A stretch of 64,000 nt of DNA from Harmonia axyridis (lineage: Eukaryota > Arthropoda > Insecta > Coleoptera > Coccinellidae), in assembly GCF_914767665.1 (NCBI RefSeq), contig NC_059501.1, forward strand, positions 82,496,798 to 82,560,797, in the 5' to 3' direction. Numbering within the stretch: position 1 is the first letter of the stretch; each line of letters opens with the position of its first letter. Of the stretch, positions 1 to 11,990 are shown piece by piece. The notes under the pieces were generated by a model. It ran no database searches and was not told the origin of the DNA. It saw nothing but the letters and a program-made list of their open reading frames with translations. A program made the position numbers and the translations under genes.

Positions 1-530
1 CTATGTATTCCATGTTTTATGATTCATTTAAAATCTTGAAATTTTTATGTATAATGTGCTCCGAAACCATCTTGCTTTCGAATGTTTGAATACGGAATAC
101 CGTAAAGAGTAATAGATCTATATTGGATGAATAATTCTCCTCATGCCACCTAAATATTTTGTGAAGAATGTGAGCGGAAATGTTAAATTGAGATTATTGT
201 TTGAAGGTTTGTTAGAATTATTTTCATTGCTAAATAAATTTTTTTCGGAGCAAATAAGTAGAGGGAAGCACTAAATATGAATTATAATTTTACCTCTTTT
301 CTAATGATTTTTGGTAGTTTTTTTCTCACGAATTTTCAAAAAATATATCAGTGCTTGGAACAAAGTAAATATCTAGAATAGAAGAAATATCTCTAATTTC
401 GTTTCGAACTGAACCACGTATTCGTGTTCCCTCTTGATATACTAAAAGAGCTAATTGATGAACTGAGTATATGCCCTAGCTGTTTCTCAACAATGTAGAT
501 AACTAGTATTAAAGTACTGAATTTTTACAG
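1..530. other. AT-rich stretch, no gene seen
   Basis: I see no coding pattern or repeat structure here. The last bases (about 513-530) form a pyrimidine-rich run ending in TTTTTACAG, which reads as the splice acceptor of the candidate exon that follows. Confidence 0.4.
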
Positions 531-652
531 GATGAACTATTCTATAGACCTAGTGGTGTTAAATGTGATGTGAGTACCAACGAACAGAAAAAATATGGTA
601 GCCGACGATATAATCCTGAAACTAGTGTTCCTCACAGCTTGCGCAGCATCAG
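531..652 (+). CDS. Candidate internal or first coding exon of an unidentified host gene
   Basis: This 122-base segment lies between a good acceptor (TTTTTACAG just before 531) and a consensus donor (AG followed by GTGAGT at 653-658). One frame is open from acceptor to donor with no stop: about 40 hydrophilic residues beginning DELFYRPSGVKCDVST and ending near SVPHSLRSI, leaving phase 2. A second frame has an ATG at 595 after an A-rich context and would give a short hydrophobic leader (MVADDIILKLVFLTACAAS) ending in phase 1, like a signal-peptide exon, although its start is acidic rather than basic. Only one frame can be right. I do not recognise the protein in either. No partner exon was found downstream, so any intron would be long. 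The splice signals are seen; the gene is inferred. Confidence 0.35.
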
Positions 653-1890
653 GTGAGTTAATTTCAACAACTGTATACCTGATGTAAGAATTTCTTATTT
701 GCTCGTCTCTGATGGGTGAATAATTTATCCACAGGGACTCACTCAATTCAATCAAAATTAATTCAAGGTCTACAACACTCTGCATCGATTCTGTTGGTCC
801 CTTCCTTTCATAAATCATTTATCTGATCATATTCATCATGCTATCATAAACATCCACAAGGCTCTTTGGCTTGAAACATCAATATATTTCAAAAGTCATT
901 TTTAATTTTTTTGACAGAGGAAAGGCTTTTATCGAGAACTTTCAAACAAAAACTCTATCTTTTCTTTCATAATAAGATGTAAAAATTATATGACGCAAAT
1001 TGAATATTTTGTGAATATTTATTGAATTGAAGACCTGAACATGAAAAATGGAGGTCTACGCAATTCAACTGTCTCATCTGCTTTTTTGTCATGTGTGCCT
1101 AAAGGAATCAAAGATTTATTATCATCAGTAATTTATTGATCAGCAATAATGGTATGCATAAATCAGATCGATAGGGATGGAAACGAAATGAACCAAAGCG
1201 TATAGAATTCATCCAACCGAGAAATAAATCATGGGTGAAAAAGATAAAAAAAAGGGGAAATATATGGTAGGGTGAAGATCCGTTCGGGAAGAAATATGTT
1301 TTAATAATTATTTCATGTTCCCTTTTTCGCTTCGAGCGCACAATCGCGTTCGAAACGACACGAGATTTTGCGGTGTGTGAATACCGGAACCATTCGTAAA
1401 CAATAAATATTATCCGATATGATTTGATGTTTTCAGAATGTAAATATTTTCGTTGCCTGATGAAATGGCTTTGAATATGATGGGTAAATTCAGATAGAAT
1501 GAATGCTTTCATGTTGCTTTATGTTTCTCGATTAGCATTTGGATTGAGTACATCCGGTATCTTCATCAGAAATAATTTTATATGAAAAGATGTTCTGATG
1601 TCACTTATGATGTACATTTCACATTTATTTCTTATTACCAAAATAGGCAATATAACAAAACTACTCTGATGTATTGGATTATTCTAATTTCTAAAAATCG
1701 AAATTGGGAGCTTATGAATTCATTTGTGACATCTGCATTGGGATAACAAGGAAGTTCACGATCTATGTACTTTTTTTTTATTCCTCTACAAGATTATACA
1801 TATTTGAACCTAACTACTTTCTCAAGTAGTAATGCTATTTTTTTATACCCCTTATAACAGGCTGCGGCAGAGCCGATTGACGAGTTTTGA
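653..1890. other. AT-rich non-coding stretch
   Basis: Apart from the donor site at its start I see no gene, RNA or repeat. Reading frames here are short and look random. A possible transposon edge lies near 1850, where the sequence changes to the flank of the transposase relic. Confidence 0.4.
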
Positions 1891-1924
1891 CAGGTCATTG
1901 CTTGATATATGGTGGGGACAGGTA

Positions 1925-2625
1925 GGTGCTTATTTGGACCGGAGAGTATCGAGGCTTTGCCGTTCGCACGTTTTACGAAAATAACCGTTCTGTGTTCGCG
2001 AAATTTTCTGGAGCAGTGAATGAGCTAAATTGCCGGTACTGGGCTGCATGTTATCCTCTTAAACTCCATGATAGACCACTCCATTCACTTAAAGTCACAG
2101 TTTGTTGTGCTGTGTCTCAATTCGTAGTGATAGGCCGCTAATGTTACCGTCACAGTAAGTTCCCAGCGTTATGTGTCAATTTTGGAAACCTTCTTTCAGC
2201 CTGAATCGAAAGAAATTGCTGAAGAACACGATCTAGGTGACATCTGGTTCCAGCAAGAAGGCGCTGGAGCCCACACAGCTCGAACTTCATTCGCTGTTTT
2301 GAGACAGATGTTCCCAAACAGACTGCTCTCTCTCTCTGAGAGGAGACGTGGGTAGGGCAGCGCGCTCACCAAATTTGAGCATCTGCGACTTCTTCCTTTG
2401 GAGCCACCTCAAAAATTAGGTCTTCAAACATCCTTCATACACCCGGCCAGAACTCAAGCAGTGCCTTAGTGAAGAAATCCTCGTCATATGCCGACGAGTG
2501 GATAAAAACTTTCAAAATCCACTACAGCAGTGTGTCGCTGCTGATGGCCTCCATCTTAGTGATGTCGTTTTCAAAACCCGAGCAAAAAAATTGTATTTCC
2601 TACTGCTACTAATGAATGAAACCGT
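1925..2625 (+). pseudogene. Tc1/mariner-superfamily transposase relic, internally deleted
   Basis: Translation in shifting frames gives a DNA transposase. It opens with an N-terminal helix-turn-helix start (WTGEYRGFAVRTFYENN), then jumps directly to the catalytic domain (VNELNCRYWA, then LHDRPLHSLKVTVCCAVS). Next comes the second catalytic block WFQQEGAGAHTART with FAVLRQMFPNRLLSL, then CDFFLWSHLKN and the C-terminal LHLSDVVFKT. In relatives the block reads QQDGA, so the second catalytic aspartate appears to be glutamate here. The roughly hundred residues that normally separate the DNA-binding half from the catalytic half are missing. Several frameshifts and stops (for example near 2141 and 2355) make it a dead copy. 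Clear terminal inverted repeats were not found. Confidence 0.85.
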
Positions 2626-2694
2626 TTTTCCCTAACGTTTACAATTTTTTAAATAGTCATTTGAAACTCGCCTTCCTTATCGATTATTATATTT

Positions 2695-2945
2695 CCTAGT
2701 TCTGTAGGCGTATTTGTGATGTAGGCTGTCAGCTGTCTCACCATCGTTTGAAAGGACGTCCCGATAGTCTTCTGCCTATTGGTTTCACATTCCAGTTATT
2801 AATCTCAACGTTTTCATTTCTGTTGTTCTTAGAATCCTCTTCGTTTCTGCTGCATCGTCTCTCGCTTCGATGGCATAATATGTCATAATCGGTCTCACAG
2901 ATGACTTATATATGCTCACTTCTCCGTCCATTCTCAGATCTTTAT
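2695..2945 (-). pseudogene. RTE-like LINE reverse transcriptase scrap
   Basis: On the minus strand the translation contains IYKSSVRPIMTYYAIEARD followed by AAETKRILRTTEMKTLRLI. This is the region just after the RT catalytic core in a common insect endonuclease-reverse transcriptase family. Only about 80 codons survive. The fragment at 16.75-17.49 kb carries the same region (IYKTAIRPIITYTAE) and belongs to the same broad family. Clade assignment to RTE is from memory. Confidence 0.65.
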
Positions 2946-3530
2946 CCCAATAACATTCCGTGGGAACACCGATATATAAGCTTTGTGTTCATACCGTTGC
3001 TTTTATGTTTTCTAACTAAATATTTCTATTTTCTCCAAATCCCCTTCCCTTGATATCATTCTCTAAATGTGGTAAAAACACACCTACGCCTTGTTTGTGA
3101 CTAAAACTGCTTTTATACTCTCAAGGAACTAAAGATTACTGAAAAGTTCATAATAATTTTTACCTTATTAGATTCAAATCCACTGCTGTAAAAAGGCTAA
3201 TAAGTTATATTGTTGATAATCTATAGTCTCACTCCGAACGAAATGCATTGATGTTCTTTGGTCTACCCACCTCCTCTGGGTACACCGGTGTAGCCTCTAA
3301 ACAGTATCAGGGATGTAACCAGTACCGTCCTAACCATGTTGAACCTTTCGCTAATCCCGCTTGGCAAAATAGCACAGTTCCAAGGAGAAAGGGTATTAAA
3401 GACCCTATTTACATTATTTATAGTTTACATAATCGAGATCCAACATATTCATTCTCAAAACTTCAAATATTATTCAATGTTGTTTGAGACCTACCAAGAA
3501 AATGTTTTCGAAAGTATTTTCTATCCCTTG
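2946..3530. other. AT-rich stretch between LINE relics
   Basis: No gene is recognised. Short open frames around 3250-3600 overlap on both strands and one runs into the microsatellite tail of the neighbouring LINE, so I treat them as chance. Confidence 0.35.
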
Positions 3531-3551
3531 CATAATAATAATAATAATATT
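3531..3551. repeat. AAT microsatellite at the LINE 3' end
   Basis: A run of about six AAT units sits exactly where the 3' end of the minus-strand LINE should be. Trinucleotide tails of this kind are known in I-type LINEs. Similar runs occur at 34.09 and 44.93 kb. Confidence 0.75.
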
Positions 3552-4720
3552 TATTCATCTCAATATCACAGATGGTGTCAAAATCAATCCAATATATGAC
3601 ATTAATATATACTATCAGTACATCAGATAATATTACAATATAGCACAATCACACAATAATTATCAGACAAACAAGAAAAAAAAATCACAAGTGATCGACT
3701 AAATATTTAGGGAAAAAAACTCGTCCATGGAATAAAGTGCATTCTCCCTGAGCAGTGCTTTGATTCTTCCCTTGAAGACATTTGAATAGAGGGAGGTTAC
3801 GCTCTCCGGCAGTTTGTTGTATAGTTTCAAACTGTTGTATATAAACATCTTTCGTGTTTTCTCCAGACGATGTAAAGGAGTCACATATTTGTCCTTGAAT
3901 CGCGTATGATGATCATGGACGCTCAAGTGTTTTTGAAATTTGTTTTTGTTCTTATGGACATATAAGAGGCACTCCAGGATGTAACAGCATGTGAAAGTAA
4001 GTATTCCATACTTTTTGAAGAGCGGCCTAGAGCTCGTCATTCGATCAACTCCAGCCACAGTTCTTACAGCATTCTTCAGCTTCAAGAAGATCCTGCCAGC
4101 CTCCGTAGAAGCACCCCAAAGGATAATGCCGTATGTCATTCTTCCATGAAATTGAGCATGGTACACCATGAGAGCCTCTTTTTCTGTGAGTGAGTTTTTA
4201 ATTTTCCTTATTGCGAACTGTGCTGTTGAGAGTTTTTCACTCAATTCATCTATGTGTTGAGCCCAACCTAGGTTTCCACTGATTGTCAAGCCGAGAAGGG
4301 AGATACTTTCCTTGTTAGGTACTTCGCTTTGTAGTTATTAATAGTTCTTTTGTTTTTTCAGTGTTGACTTTCATGCTGTTATTCTCGAACCAATCAACAG
4401 CACTCTCAATTGAATTGTTTGTTTTTACTTTCAATAAACTTTCACTCTTTGCTCTGTTGAGAAAAGATGCGTCATCTGCGTACAGAACTTCTTCATCTGC
4501 TTCAACGTTGTGCACCAAGTCATCTATATATATAGCAAATAAAATGGGTCCAAGTACGGATCCCTGAGGTACTCCTACGGAAATTTTCCTCTCAGAAGAT
4601 CTCTTCCCATCAAGGTCTACGATTTGGGAATGATCATGTAAATAAGATCTCAGCAGATTCAGTGCTGTCCCACGAATGCCACAATATTCCAGCTTGGTTA
4701 GTAATTTCATATGAATATAA
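3535..4720 (-). mobile_element. 5'-truncated non-LTR retrotransposon (LINE) with RT and C-terminal region
   Basis: The minus strand encodes the C-terminal half of a LINE reverse transcriptase in two frames. The first (about 4720-4315) has KLEYCGIRGTALNLLRSYL, the RT motif GVPQGSVLGPILFAIYIDDL and the catalytic YADD box. The second (4289-3699) continues with LGWAQHIDELSEKL and the post-RT segment MTYGIILWGAS, and ends about 200 codons later at a stop near 3699. One indel near 4305 separates the two frames; otherwise the reading is remarkably clean, so the insertion is fairly young. The 5' portion (endonuclease and early RT) is absent, as expected from incomplete reverse transcription. An untranslated tail of about 160 bases leads to the AAT repeat. 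It resembles jockey or I-type elements; I cannot fix the clade. Confidence 0.9.
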
Positions 4721-4794
4721 AATAAAAATTCTCCATATGAAGAAGATGCCGCTTGACTAAAAGAGATAGTTAGTTTCACATTGATAATTCAAAT

Positions 4795-5330
4795 GGACTC
4801 CTAAAGCTTACCACACACGGCTGTACTTCATCCGGAATTAATCACTTTCCGTTGATCAACGAAAACTTTCCTCTCCATTTTCACAAATTCGAATCCGCCG
4901 CCCCAAAAGACTCTAAACTCGACGGAACAAGGAGGGAGCAACTCGTCGTTCGCTCCATATTTATCCGGATTGCATATTCACCGATTCACCCCATCTGGGA
5001 ATCGTTTCTCAGCTGTCACTTCCTCAACCTTCCCCCTAGAAACTCGTCGTTATTGTCAGGCCGGATCCCACCCGATTTGCCGACTCCGAGGATGATGCCC
5101 CCTTCCGATGGAAGCCTCCGGATGAAAGGATATTCTGTGTCGCGAGTTTGGAAGCGCCGGGGCGTAGTCTGAGGTATGGGGGAATTCGTAGATAACGAGT
5201 GTTCCGTTCGACGCGCTCACCTCGGAGGTCGGATTGTTGTTTCGACAGTTCTGGTGTGGATGTAGTTGATGTAGAGGTAAAAGGGGTGACGTTTCGTTCG
5301 GAGATGAGCGGGATTGGGTCAGGGTGGCGT
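4795..5330. other. GC- and CpG-richer island
   Basis: This block stands out from its AT-rich surroundings by frequent CG dinucleotides and no visible repeat. It holds a 106-codon open frame (4852-5172) that I do not recognise and consider a by-product of base composition. Such islands recur through the window and may be conserved non-coding DNA. Confidence 0.45.
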
Positions 5331-5544
5331 TGATTTTAGCTTTGCTTTATCTGAGGTAGAGGTAAAGGGATGAATGGTTCACTGGTTTTATATTGAAAAT
5401 TATGAATTGAACTCCGAACGCAATCTATTGATTTTGGGCTCAGAAGTTAGATAATAGTTAATATTTATTATTCACTCGTCGTTGGGCTTTGGTTAGCCTT
5501 CCGGAAACTGCGACTAATTTGATCTTTTGTTCTCAACCCTACTT

Positions 5545-6030
5545 CTTCATACTAACCCAAGGCAGCCGTCGATACGGTTAACGAAACCGAAGACATCCTT
5601 AGGAGCCTTGGCTATCACTTCGTGAGTATCCAGAACTGACTTTCCCATATGAGTGATTCTTAGACCCGTCAGCCCCAAGCATTTGCACACTATGCGTTTG
5701 GCTGCTTCTACCTCATTTCCACACAGTATCCAGTTCTCATCACCTGACTTACCCATGCGGTACAAAAGGCATATGTACCAACAGTGTCCCTCAGCATGCT
5801 CTCCATTATCCGAAGTTCAGCTCATGGTAACTTCAGAAGCTTCCTGGTATATGTTGGAGAAAGCATTTCAAGTTTCTTTGCATTGGCAAGATCCGGAGTG
5901 TTTTTTTAGAGGGTTTTTCCATTGTCTCACTTCCATTGTTGGATCACTACCTTATATTGGTCTAACAAGTGATTCCAGGGACTTCAGCGTGGCCTGGCTG
6001 TCCGTAGTGAAATAAATGCGCTCTCCTTTG
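5545..6030 (-). pseudogene. I/R1-like LINE tail: RNase H end and Cys/His motif
   Basis: Minus-strand translation gives a decayed RNase H segment (FTTDSQATLKSLESLV near 6030-5985), then ELRIMESMLRD and, in another frame, MYRMGKSGDENWILCGNE followed by KRIVCKCLGLTGLR and DVFGFVNRID. The spacing of cysteines and the CxCLGLxGLR signature match the C-terminal tail that follows RNase H in many insect LINEs. Several frameshifts are present. The plus-strand fragment at 42.65-43.0 kb carries the same tail (ending CRCPGLTGLR), so both come from one subfamily. Confidence 0.7.
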
Positions 6031-7135
6031 AGGTTTCTTTCGAAACATTCTTGGGATCAGTTATGAACAGCTAGTGTCCCGGTTGATAAGATAGAGGATT
6101 CCCTTCTCAGGAATCTAGAGATTTTTTTTAGGCCCATATACCCTTTCTGATTTTGATCTTCCGGTTTACTATGTGGGAGACTTGTTCTCCAAGCGATTCA
6201 CTAAGACGCTCATCAATGACCGGCTCAAGAATAAGCAGTCCTGCCCTATAAAAAGCTGGTTCTCGTCGACATCTATCGTTGCTAGATTTTATACATCTGT
6301 AAAAGATATCGAATGATTTACTTATGTTTTCTGTACTCATGCCGGTTTTTGCTGGATACTGAGCCAATCTAGAGCCCATTGGTTTTTTCCTATATAAATA
6401 TTCTCATACCATACTTTGACTGATTTCCAAGAGTGATTCACAGATATAAATAGTAGATTTTAGGCAGTTCCCATCCGCTTCTTCATGAATTTTTGGTACA
6501 ATCTTATAGGACAAAAATCAGGATTCGTTTCATTTTTAATTGCCTATCTGATGGAATTGAGTAATGCTTTATACCCAAATTGAGTTGTTTTTGAGAAAAT
6601 GGGATTATTACTTATTTTTTTCGATTTTCTTACTACTCTTCACATGGATAATGAGGTTAATTTCCTACTTCTTTCTCTACCACGCCAAGCTGTCTCAAAA
6701 GCGAAACCAAAACAGCTTTTTATGCAATCCATCTGGTCATCCTCACAATTCAGAACCTATCTTTTGTATTTGTTCATTCTGAGAAACACTGAACTCTCCC
6801 TCCTTTTCTAGGGAATCGTTTGGAACTTATTTGTTTAGCGTTGCTTGCTTATTTGACTTCCTAATTTCAAATTGATCGCATCACCAGAATCATAAAAACT
6901 TGTGGCAAAAAGAGAATTGGCCAATATTTCCGTGATAACATATTAGATCACTGAGAGATTTGAAGTGTATATTTAGGATAACCATTACATTCGATCGCAT
7001 CATCAGAATTATAAACAATCCAAGAAGAAAATTAAAAAAAGGCCTTAATATTTCTGCATATATCCAGGTCTTTATGTGTCCAATTGGCACATCAATGAGC
7101 TCAAAACCTCCACATAATTTCGCTCCATTTTTTTA
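6031..7135. other. AT-rich stretch, no gene recognised
   Basis: A minus-strand open frame of 83 codons (6128-6379) abuts the LINE tail and could be more of that element, but I cannot match it. The remainder shows nothing recognisable. Confidence 0.35.
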
Positions 7136-7139
7136 ATTG

Positions 7140-7745
7140 TCATTATCTCTATCGAATCCTAACTCTACTCCGTCCCAACCCTGTCCAAACTTCTAATACC
7201 CCTTTCCCCTCCTTACCCACTCCAACTCGAGGACGTTTTCACGGTGAAAACTTTCTCCCTGTCCGTTCCCCTTTCCCCTCTCTGGCCGATCCACACCGAA
7301 AACAAAAACAGACGATGCACAGTTCCGCGTTTGTTCAGCGCCATTCCCCCGCCATTGTCAGCAGGAAGCCGGCGAAATTTCGCAGCAATTATCGCCGTAC
7401 AAATAGGTGCCGTCGGAACGGTCACAAACAGAGGCGTCGGGCCCGCGCGAGAAGAAGAAGAAGAACCGCGCCGAACTCTGTTCGGCCCGACTACGGTCCA
7501 TTCTCGTAACGGTAACGAAAACGAGTTGCGATACACGCCGGTCTTTGTTTCTCTCCGGTCGTGATTCCCGCGACAACGCCGATAAATCAGCAGGAGTGAG
7601 TCCTGCCGGCACACCGGGTGCCAGAAGAAGGAACAACGGGGCGGATTTTGTAGCCGGCGATAGCCGTGAAAGAGGAGGGGGAGTCATTGTTTTCGATGAT
7701 TTAATGTGTTGTTGCTTAGGTGCACTTTATTTCGAGATGAGGTGA
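7140..7745. other. GC- and CpG-rich island
   Basis: This is one of the most GC-rich blocks in the window, with frequent CG dinucleotides. Open frames of 64-133 codons overlap on both strands, which is what high GC content produces by chance, and none resembles a known protein. It may be regulatory or an unannotated promoter region. Confidence 0.5.
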
Positions 7746-8019
7746 AATGGAGCGGAGTGGAACGATTTGGAGTAATTGGATTGTGTTTGGAGTTTTGTTA
7801 GTTGGGTAACTTGGACTTCAACTCGAGGAATTATTGCGTAAAGTGTTTTCTTCAGGATTGAGATGTAGTACCTGTAAAACTTCACAACTATAAACCACAA
7901 TTTTAACGATAATTCAGCTACCCTTTCGGATAAAATGCAAAGACGTCGATTCTTAGCTATGTATAATACTTCACTTAATAAACCCCATCCATAACTTCTT
8001 CAGAATATTGACATTTTCC

Positions 8020-8252
8020 AATATAGACACATCCAAGAGTGCTACATATACTGAAACGGTGCCTCAAGTTTTATTACCTTGCCAGTTTCTGTTTGAGATT
8101 TTGGTCGCTTTGGACGGCTTTCATGGACTGCTCCAGACCTATTTGATGCTCTTTTTGACTCTCGAGTGGAGTGATGGGTCCAAGTTTCATCCAACTTACC
8201 TGATTGATCTGCTCAAACTGATACGAAAAGCGATTGAAATCTGTTGCTCTTG
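8020..8252 (-). pseudogene. Mariner transposase scrap (first catalytic Asp region)
   Basis: The minus strand reads GKLDETWTHHSTRESKRA, then HESRPKRPKSQTETGKV. This matches the mariner block around the first catalytic aspartate (DETW) and the following basic linker. About 60 codons survive, with a stop shortly after. It abuts a plus-strand LINE scrap. Confidence 0.75.
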
Positions 8253-8420
8253 ATCAGCGGTGAGAAGAACCAAGGTGGTTGATATAATCGAACGTGTAAT
8301 CAGACAAAAATGGAAATAGTTGGGACATGTCGCAAGATTCATAGATGGAAGATGAACGAAGGAACTTATTGAGCGAAGACCTAGAGCAGCTAAGAAAGCC
8401 GAAGAATACCCTCAACTCGC
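8253..8420 (+). pseudogene. LINE ORF2 C-terminal scrap
   Basis: The plus strand reads AVRRTKVVDIIERVIRQKWK, a stop, then LGHVARFIDGR and ERRPRAAKKAEEYPQ. This is the post-RT segment (RRRTKVxDI ... GHxAR ... W/ERRPR) of a common insect LINE family. A better-preserved piece of the same region lies at 38.05-38.28 kb. Two stops are in frame. Confidence 0.65.
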
Positions 8421-8529
8421 TAGCTGACGACTCAAAGTGAATTTCAAATAATTTATTCAAAGCACGACTTATTAGAACTAGCTCCAAGTGGAGAACAGTT
8501 AGCTCAAGTTAACTTCAATTCACAGTGAA

Positions 8530-8725
8530 TCTCAATGCTTGCTTGACAGCGATACTCTCTCCTTAGATAGTCGCTAGCTTGACAGAGCTGTACAGAGCTG
8601 AAGAATCCTGTATGGTATCTTTTTCACAGGTGATCGCTTACTTGACAAAGCTGAAGAATCACAAATGGTACTACTTTCTCAGATGATAGCTAATGAGACT
8701 CCATCACTGATCATGCTAGAACATT
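8530..8725 (+). repeat. Dispersed short repeat, tandem cluster
   Basis: A unit centred on CTTGACAGAGCTGAAGAATC and followed by ATGGTACTACTTTCTCAG-like sequence occurs here about three times in imperfect tandem (near 8541, 8576 and 8636). Related units appear near 41.29-41.38 kb and 54.41-54.47 kb. I do not know the family. Confidence 0.55.
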
Positions 8726-11195
8726 GAATTCTGAAGATGAAGATGATATGAATAAGACATATTGGCTGAAAACATAGTGATTAAACAGGGTCAACAAAAA
8801 ATGTACCGTCTTTTAACCTTCATCATCTCGATCCATACTCAATTCTATATCACGAAATGTTAACACGCATCTTTTAAACTCGATACTAACGAAAACAAAA
8901 AGGTGTATACCTCTGGCGGTGTCATCTTTGTGCCCAGTTCGGGACTAATAGCAGAATGTTTTTATTCCATAATTCAGTTCACGTTGTTGAGAGATGCGAA
9001 TTGATTAATTTCAATCTATACGAATTAAGAACTGATATCAAGTGATACTTGCTACGTTTGATGTGGGATTTACTCCATTTTTGTTGCCAGCGACTACTAT
9101 CAAGTAGACGCAACCAATTTGCCAAAACATCGTCAATGCATTTTATATCTGCCTGGTTTCCTACTTTTCATGCAGTTACTACTATCAGCAAACGGTTTGC
9201 CATTCGTCTGGCAGCCAATCGTCTAGAAAACATCACGAGACTGTAAGCTGAAATGACGCCGGCTTAGAAAACGGACCCGAAGAAATTGTTTGTCGCTTCT
9301 AACTGCTGCAAAAACTTGTGAAAGTGGAGAATTCGCCTCTACATTTATAAAATTCATTGATCACTCTACGTTATAGTTCCTTTCTTCAATTGTTATATGA
9401 AGGCAAATTAGAGACATAGTTACGGCTACTTTTGTTTTGAAAATTATTAATCTTCGTAGTTGAGACAAAAGTTTTCATTGATTCATTTTAACTCTTTCCA
9501 GTATATCAGCTATCAATCATTAACACATCTAATAAAATACTGAACGCTCTCGCGGTTGGACAGAATCATACAATTTGGGCATCATCTCCAGCGGAAGTTT
9601 TGCCAACTTTCCATTAATCCTGCTCAAACACCCTAATCCATAGACGAATATATTCGTGAAAAATTTCCACCTGAGGAATTACCTCACGCCAAATTACATT
9701 CCAACCCCAAACTTCCACACCAATACTTCAGCATACATCGCGGAGACGACGGAATCCGTTTCCAGCAAATGCGATATTAATCCCAAATCCCGAAGTAACA
9801 TAATTCGTTCTCCCTCCCAGGTATTGCCATCTTCATATCCATCGAGATGAATGCCTGATGCGACGCAGCCTCTGACAAGTCGTATCCTACATGCTGACTC
9901 ATTTCTGTGAGCCTTACAACGGAAAGCACTCAGCTACTTTGCGTTATCGGCCCAAATGATCAATTAACTTGCGATGAAGTGGTGGAGGTTGGAATGGGAT
10001 TTGGTTAACCTTGTTTGATCACGTTTAAGGTGGCTTCGACTATTTGGAAGGAAGTATTAGAATTAGATTGGGGGTTGTAGACTTTTTGGGGGAGTTTGAG
10101 GCATCTTTGGAACAGATGTCTAGCAAATTGACAGACTGAGCTAATTGAAAATGAATCATGCTGAAGGCTATCACGGTTTGTTTGCTACAACCAGTTTGCT
10201 TATTGAGGAAATTTTTTCAGTGCTCAAACTATTTCTCTGAGAGTTAGCCAGTTAGGGTTGTCGGTTTGACACCAATTTTCGAACTAGTATTTGAGTTTTT
10301 GATTCTCTAGGAATAGTATTATTGCTTTATTTGGAGTGAAGATCTGACTATTCGTGGCTAGAATGAATAACAATTTCAGTCGAATGCACGATTTTTTCCG
10401 AGAAGTGTTTTTAGTTCGAGACCAAAGCTGGAGGACGACTGAATTGCAATGAGACGAAGCTACTTTCGATTTAACGACATCAAATAAGGGTAGGGGAACG
10501 GAAGAAATCTGACTAATTGAAATGCTTGTAACTTCAGTTTGGCTCAACATTTTTGAGCAAATTAGATCTCGTCTGAAAGATAATATCTTGTTGATTGTGG
10601 ACAAAATATACATATATAAATATATATATATGATAAATTTGTTGTTGCTGCTTTCGATAAGGGGCGCTAAGTCATAAGTTCATTGTTTTGTTCATTTTAC
10701 TCCGAATTTTCAAAAGAATGATAAAATTTTCTCAACAGAAATAAAAGTTCCATAAAATTTGCATGAAAAAACCTGAAGGTCGCAAAGCGATAGTTTCAGG
10801 CGATCTGCAGTTATGGCCCAAAGAAGATATTCTTCAACTGATGCACGGCGAAAAATCAAATTGTGTCTAAAGGTTGTGACAATCAATCAAATCCCTTTCA
10901 CTTTACCTTATTTGATGTCGTAAAATCGAAAGAGCCAATTCGAAAGGATAGAGAATTTCACAAGGATTACAGTGATGATATTTTTTCTTCAACTTCATAT
11001 TGAACATTTTCGAGTAAAATTCATTTTTCTACTCGACGATAGCTATTACGCCCCCTAACGGTGGAGGTATGAACTTCAAAACAATTTCCGTTGTGTTTTC
11101 TTGTACACTTTAGTGGTAAAATTTTTTACCGCAAGTCTCTACGATGAGTGGATCCTGAGATATAGCCGCTCACCTCGCTTATTTGCTCACCCTGT
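8726..11195. other. Long stretch without a recognised gene
   Basis: Open frames are short and unrelated to anything I know. An AT dinucleotide-rich run lies at about 10606-10632. Near 11185-11205 the sequence TTGCTCACCCTGTACAAA looks like a transposon end; a similar phrase (GCCCACCCTGTACAAA) occurs near 21331. No matching element body was found. Confidence 0.3.
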
Positions 11196-11199
11196 ACAA

Positions 11200-11990
11200 A
11201 CCAGACAGTGTGAGCATTTCATTCTTCCTGAAAAAGCCTGAACCACCATTTTCTGCAATTTGAAAACTGATTCCGCATGTATACTACCACCCCAGAAAAT
11301 CAATCCATATGACAGGATGGACTGAAAGTTGACGTAATAAACAGCCATCAAAAAGGGTCATTCTTCAATACCCTTAGATCATTAATCATAGATCTAAGTC
11401 TGACAATTACATTCTTTGTGAAAGGCTGCCAACTTAGCTGTGACTCAAGAGTTAGGCCCAAAAACTTAGTAAGTGCCCCAGAGGAAAAAGTAGACATGTC
11501 AACAGATCGAGAACAGCAATGAGAAAACAAAATTTGGTTGGTCTTTGTAATATTGATCTGCAAATTATAAGCTCAACACCACTCATCAATAGAGAAAATG
11601 ATATCTTGGGTAAGAATTTCCAATGAATCTGAAGATTTGGCCTTTATCAAGATATAAGTGTCGTCTGCAAAATTGTTGGAGAATTCTTGCCAACAGGGAA
11701 TGACATTAGGCAGATCATTGACATATCTTAAAAACAAAAGGGGTCCTAGAATGCTTCCCTGCAGTGATTTCCACTAATATCTTCAGTGGAAAATACCTTG
11801 GCTTATTTCTGTCTTTAATGACTTTCCATCAAGTAAGAACCGAATCCATTAAATATTCATTGCCGTCCAAGAATGATTTCCTTTGATTTCAAGATACTCA
11901 ACGTACTATCGAACTATATTTTCCATTAACAGAAGCCAACAATATGAGCACAAGAGTTCATGGTCGAATACTCGATTAAAACCATAATTT
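11200..11990 (-). pseudogene. Second LINE reverse transcriptase relic
   Basis: Minus-strand translation, with several stops and frame changes, contains the RT motif QGSILGPLLFLRYVNDLPN, the catalytic box NNFADDTYILIKA, the segment NLQINITKTNQILFSHC, LGLTLESQLSWQPFTKNV, and the post-RT phrase ILSYGLIFWGGSIHAESVF. The order matches jockey-like LINEs. The longest intact frame covers only 11563-11348. It is older than the LINE at 3.5-4.7 kb, judging by the number of disruptions. Confidence 0.8.

Noticed and set aside
7244..7745. Overlapping open frames of 64-133 codons on both strands
   Set aside because: They occupy the same CpG-rich bases in several phases and show no motif. High GC content with few stops explains them.
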